The position numbers were made by a program, and so were the translations under genes. This document shows positions 61,782 to 64,000 of a stretch of DNA of 64,000 nt, one piece after another; positions within the stretch are counted from its first letter, which is position 1, and the number at the start of each line of letters is the position of its first letter. The DNA comes from Brevibacillus laterosporus DSM 25 (GTDB taxonomy: Bacteria; Bacillota; Bacilli; Brevibacillales; Brevibacillaceae): NCBI RefSeq assembly GCF_002706795.1, contig NZ_CP017705.1, forward strand, positions 2,350,001 through 2,414,000. The letters are read 5' to 3'. The notes beneath the pieces were generated by a model that did not search any database, was not told the origin of the DNA, and saw nothing but the letters and a program-made list of their open reading frames with translations.

Positions 61782-63806
61782 ATGACAAAAGAGCATACCA
61801 ATATCTGCCCCCACGACTGCTGGGACACCTGTAGTATGACAGTGACTGTGGATGAATCGGGGAAAGCAGTAAAAATTCGCGGTAACAAAGAACACCCTGT
61901 AACCAAAGGCTTTCTGTGCATAAAGGTCAATAATTATTTGGAGCGGGTGTATCATCCAGAGCGGATTTTATATCCAATGAAAAGAAGCGGTAAAAAAGGA
62001 GAAGGAGTTTTTGAACAAATTTTGTGGGAGGAAGCCATCCAGCTCATTACAGATAAATACAAGGAAATCATACGTCAATATGGTCCTGAGGCTGTATTAC
62101 CTTATAGTTATGCTGGTACCATGGGGCTGATTAATTATGGTAGTATGGACCGACGCTTTTTTGGCAAAATGGGTGCTTCTCGTTTGGCACGTACTTTATG
62201 TGCATCTGCTGCCTCAGCGGCTCTACACTCTGTATATGGAACACGACTTGGTGTTGATCCAGAGGATATGGTGCACTCTCGCTTGATTATCGCATGGGGC
62301 ACCAATACGATTCATACGAACGTCCATCAGTTTCCGATTATGGAGGAAGCACGGAAGAACGGGGCAGTCTTGGTGGTCATCGATCCGTATAGGCATGAGA
62401 CGGCAGAAAAGGCAGATATTCATTTGCAAATCAAACCAGGGACAGATAGCGCTCTTGCACTGGGTATGATTCATTTATTAATTCATAACGATCAGCTAGA
62501 CCATGCATACATTGCCAACTATCTACAAGGCTTTGATGAGCTAAAAGAGCGAGTAAAACCATATACACCAGCACATGTAGCTAGCATTACGGGGCTTTCT
62601 GAGCAAGAGATCATTGAATTTACTCAATTATATGCAAGCACCAAAGCTTCCCTTATTCGCTGTGGATTTGGTCCGCAGCGCCATACGACTGGGGGAGAAA
62701 TCATTCGTACGTTGGCAGTGCTTCCAGCATTAACAGGAGCCTGGCAAGAGCTAGGTGGAGGCTTCCTACTTGCTAATATGGATGTTGGAATTAATTATGA
62801 GAATTTGTATCGAACGGATGTGTATGAGGGAACCCCGCGGGAAATAAACTGTGCGCAACTAGGCTCCGCTCTATTGCAGCAAGACAACCCAGTAAAGGCT
62901 CTTTATGTCTACAACAGTAATCCAGCTTTAGTGACTCCTGACGCTAATAAAGTTACGGAAGGGTTACTGCGAGACGATTTGTTTACAGTAGTCCATGAGC
63001 AACATATGACAGAAACCTGCCGTTATGCAGATATTATATTGCCTGCGACCACAACTCTGGAGCATCTGGATATTCATACCTCCTATTGGCATTTATATAT
63101 TCAGTTAAATGAGCCTTCTATTGCACCCTTAGGAGAAGCCAAATCTAATACGGAGACATTTCGTTTGTTAGCGGAGGCGATGGGATATACGGAAGACTGC
63201 TTTAAGGATAGTGATGAGGATTTAATTAGGCAGGCTTTGGACTCTACCCACCCGTTTCTTAAAGGAATCACGTATGAGACGCTTAAGGAAAAGAAATATC
63301 AGAAAATAGCATTTGAAGGGGAGCATTTCTTTCCTTTTCAGCATGGCTTCCTAACTCCAAGTAAGAAGGTCGAAGCGCTTGCTCCACAAATGAAAGAGCT
63401 AGGCTTAGAGCCGTTGGTTAATTACACACCGCTTGAGCAAGAGGAGGAGAATCCTGAGCAATATCCCCTACACTTTTTGACGGTGAAATCAAAGCATTTC
63501 TTAAATTCTAGCTTTGGAAATGTAGAGACACTAAAGAAGCGGGAAAAAGAGCCGGTCCTCTATATGAATCCTCAGGACGCACTTTCACGGGGGATCGCAG
63601 AGGGAGACCAAGTGAAAGTATATAATAATCGTGGAGAGATCGTCCTCCCAGCTAAAATCAGTGAAAAAGTGGGAGCAGGTGTGCTAGTTACCCCTATTAA
63701 TTTATGGCAAAAGAATGTGAATGTAACCACCTCAGAAGCATTAACTGATCTGGGCGGTGGAGCAACGTATTACACCAATTTTGTAGAGGCAGTGAAAATA
63801 GAATAG
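61782..63806 (+). CDS. Molybdopterin oxidoreductase (DMSO-reductase family)
   Basis: This 674-residue enzyme has an N-terminal 4Fe-4S motif, C9-x3-C13-x3-C17 with C46 as the fourth ligand. The molybdopterin domains follow (IIAWGTNTIHTNVHQFPIMEEARKNGAVLVVIDP, IRCGFGPQRHTTGGE, and the HMTETCRYADIILPATTTLE block near residue 410). A C-terminal dinucleotide-binding domain ends the protein (YPLHFLTVKSKHFLNSSFGN to VTPINLWQ). There is no twin-arginine signal, so it acts in the cytoplasm. Electron donor and substrate are unknown; it resembles assimilatory or formate-dehydrogenase-like members. GAGGAGGAGAAGCC precedes the ATG. No partner subunit follows. Confidence 0.9.
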   Translation: MTKEHTNICPHDCWDTCSMTVTVDESGKAVKIRGNKEHPVTKGFLCIKVNNYLERVYHPERILYPMKRSGKKGEGVFEQILWEEAIQLITDKYKEIIRQYGPEAVLPYSYAGTMGLINYGSMDRRFFGKMGASRLARTLCASAASAALHSVYGTRLGVDPEDMVHSRLIIAWGTNTIHTNVHQFPIMEEARKNGAVLVVIDPYRHETAEKADIHLQIKPGTDSALALGMIHLLIHNDQLDHAYIANYLQGFDELKERVKPYTPAHVASITGLSEQEIIEFTQLYASTKASLIRCGFGPQRHTTGGEIIRTLAVLPALTGAWQELGGGFLLANMDVGINYENLYRTDVYEGTPREINCAQLGSALLQQDNPVKALYVYNSNPALVTPDANKVTEGLLRDDLFTVVHEQHMTETCRYADIILPATTTLEHLDIHTSYWHLYIQLNEPSIAPLGEAKSNTETFRLLAEAMGYTEDCFKDSDEDLIRQALDSTHPFLKGITYETLKEKKYQKIAFEGEHFFPFQHGFLTPSKKVEALAPQMKELGLEPLVNYTPLEQEEENPEQYPLHFLTVKSKHFLNSSFGNVETLKKREKEPVLYMNPQDALSRGIAEGDQVKVYNNRGEIVLPAKISEKVGAGVLVTPINLWQKNVNVTTSEALTDLGGGATYYTNFVEAVKIE

Positions 63807-63811
63807 GAGGC

Positions 63812-64000
63812 ATGGGGGATGGATATGAATGGATTAGTCGGTATACCGCACTGTCTAAGCATTTTCTTTCATTCTTTGAACAGCAACAGGATTTGCACAC
63901 AATTTCATCTTATCGACATCCCCATTTCGGTGAATTAAAGGTTAGCTATGCTGAGGTAGTCCAACATATTGTCAATCACGGAAACAGAATAACGAAAGAT
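63812..64000 (+). pseudogene. DinB-like fragment, cut by the window end
   Basis: An open frame from the ATG at 63812 reads 63 codons to the window end. The segment SYAEVVQHIVNHGN matches the conserved C-terminal part of DinB/YfiT-type four-helix metal proteins. In intact proteins this segment lies about 110-130 residues in, but here it lies near residue 50. The usual YHRGQ that follows is altered. AGGAGG is only one base from the ATG. It is probably an N-terminally truncated remnant. Confidence 0.5.

Noticed and set aside
61697-61955. Minus-strand frames overlapping the start of the molybdopterin oxidoreductase
   Set aside because: They cover the iron-sulfur motif region in antisense, and no ribosome-binding site precedes them.

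Overview
The window looks like a chromosomal piece of a low-GC Gram-positive bacterium of the order Bacillales, most likely Brevibacillus or a close relative (inference). The main supports are the gene order sigW-rsiW-cdaA-cdaR-glmM-glmS, a glmS ribozyme, Bacillus-type Zur, Fur and SigW sites, SLH-domain surface protein anchoring, and an rRNA/tRNA block in front of an arginase gene.

Layout. 1-3.65 kb: the 3' part of a 23S rRNA gene, then ten tightly packed tRNA genes with no 5S gene between, closed by a terminator. 3.8-12.4 kb: arginase, then the SigW envelope-stress sigma factor with its anti-sigma factor, the diadenylate cyclase CdaA with CdaR, GlmM, and GlmS behind its ribozyme. This is a cell-wall precursor and c-di-AMP block. 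12.4-13.5 kb: directly behind glmS lies the wreck of a Tn7-like transposon. It has four transposase-binding repeats with an exact 20 bp period, a truncated tnsA, and a broken type III DNA methyltransferase. 13.5-23.2 kb: an accessory region with a DUF2785-type protein, an erythromycin-esterase-like secreted protein, a sigma-factor pseudogene, small secreted and membrane proteins, a C39-like peptidase and an intact IS3-family element. It also holds a peptide-pheromone-type pair: an HTH-TPR regulator and, divergent from it, a 42-residue Phr-like precursor that is too short for ordinary ORF calling.

23.3-27.7 kb: two genes behind Fur boxes, a DoxX-type membrane protein and a 1195-residue secreted protein with Ig-like repeats, a charged linker and three SLH domains. 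27.8-33.8 kb: a LysR/MFS pair, a YbaK-type deacylase, a Zur-controlled zagA-rpmG pair (zinc-independent L33), and a serine hydrolase.

34.1-46 kb: the most coherent metabolic block. A cobalamin riboswitch precedes a small unknown gene and the methylcitrate-cycle genes prpC-prpD-prpB. A sigma-54 activator follows, then two convergent units, each with its own -24/-12 promoter: acyl-CoA dehydrogenase-mmsB-mmsA, and enoyl-CoA hydratase-HIBYL-CoA hydrolase. Together they can take isobutyryl-CoA (from valine) to propionyl-CoA and on to pyruvate plus succinate without vitamin B12.

46-64 kb: a LuxR-type regulator, a methyltransferase plus saccharopine-dehydrogenase-like pair, a DUF418-type membrane protein with a 26 bp palindromic operator and a TetR regulator, and an ArsR-MFS operon. 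Next come a cation/proton antiporter behind a structured leader, an acetamidase/formamidase, and the anaerobic ribonucleotide reductase nrdDG with tandem NrdR boxes. The window closes with a large TerD-like protein behind an attenuator-like hairpin, a molybdopterin oxidoreductase, and a DinB-like fragment cut by the window end.

The strongest candidates for something undescribed are the Phr-like peptide/regulator pair (about 18.9-20.5 kb), the B12-riboswitch-controlled methylcitrate operon joined to sigma-54-controlled valine catabolism, and the Fur-controlled SLH/Ig-like surface protein. All functions are read from sequence alone; no database search was run.
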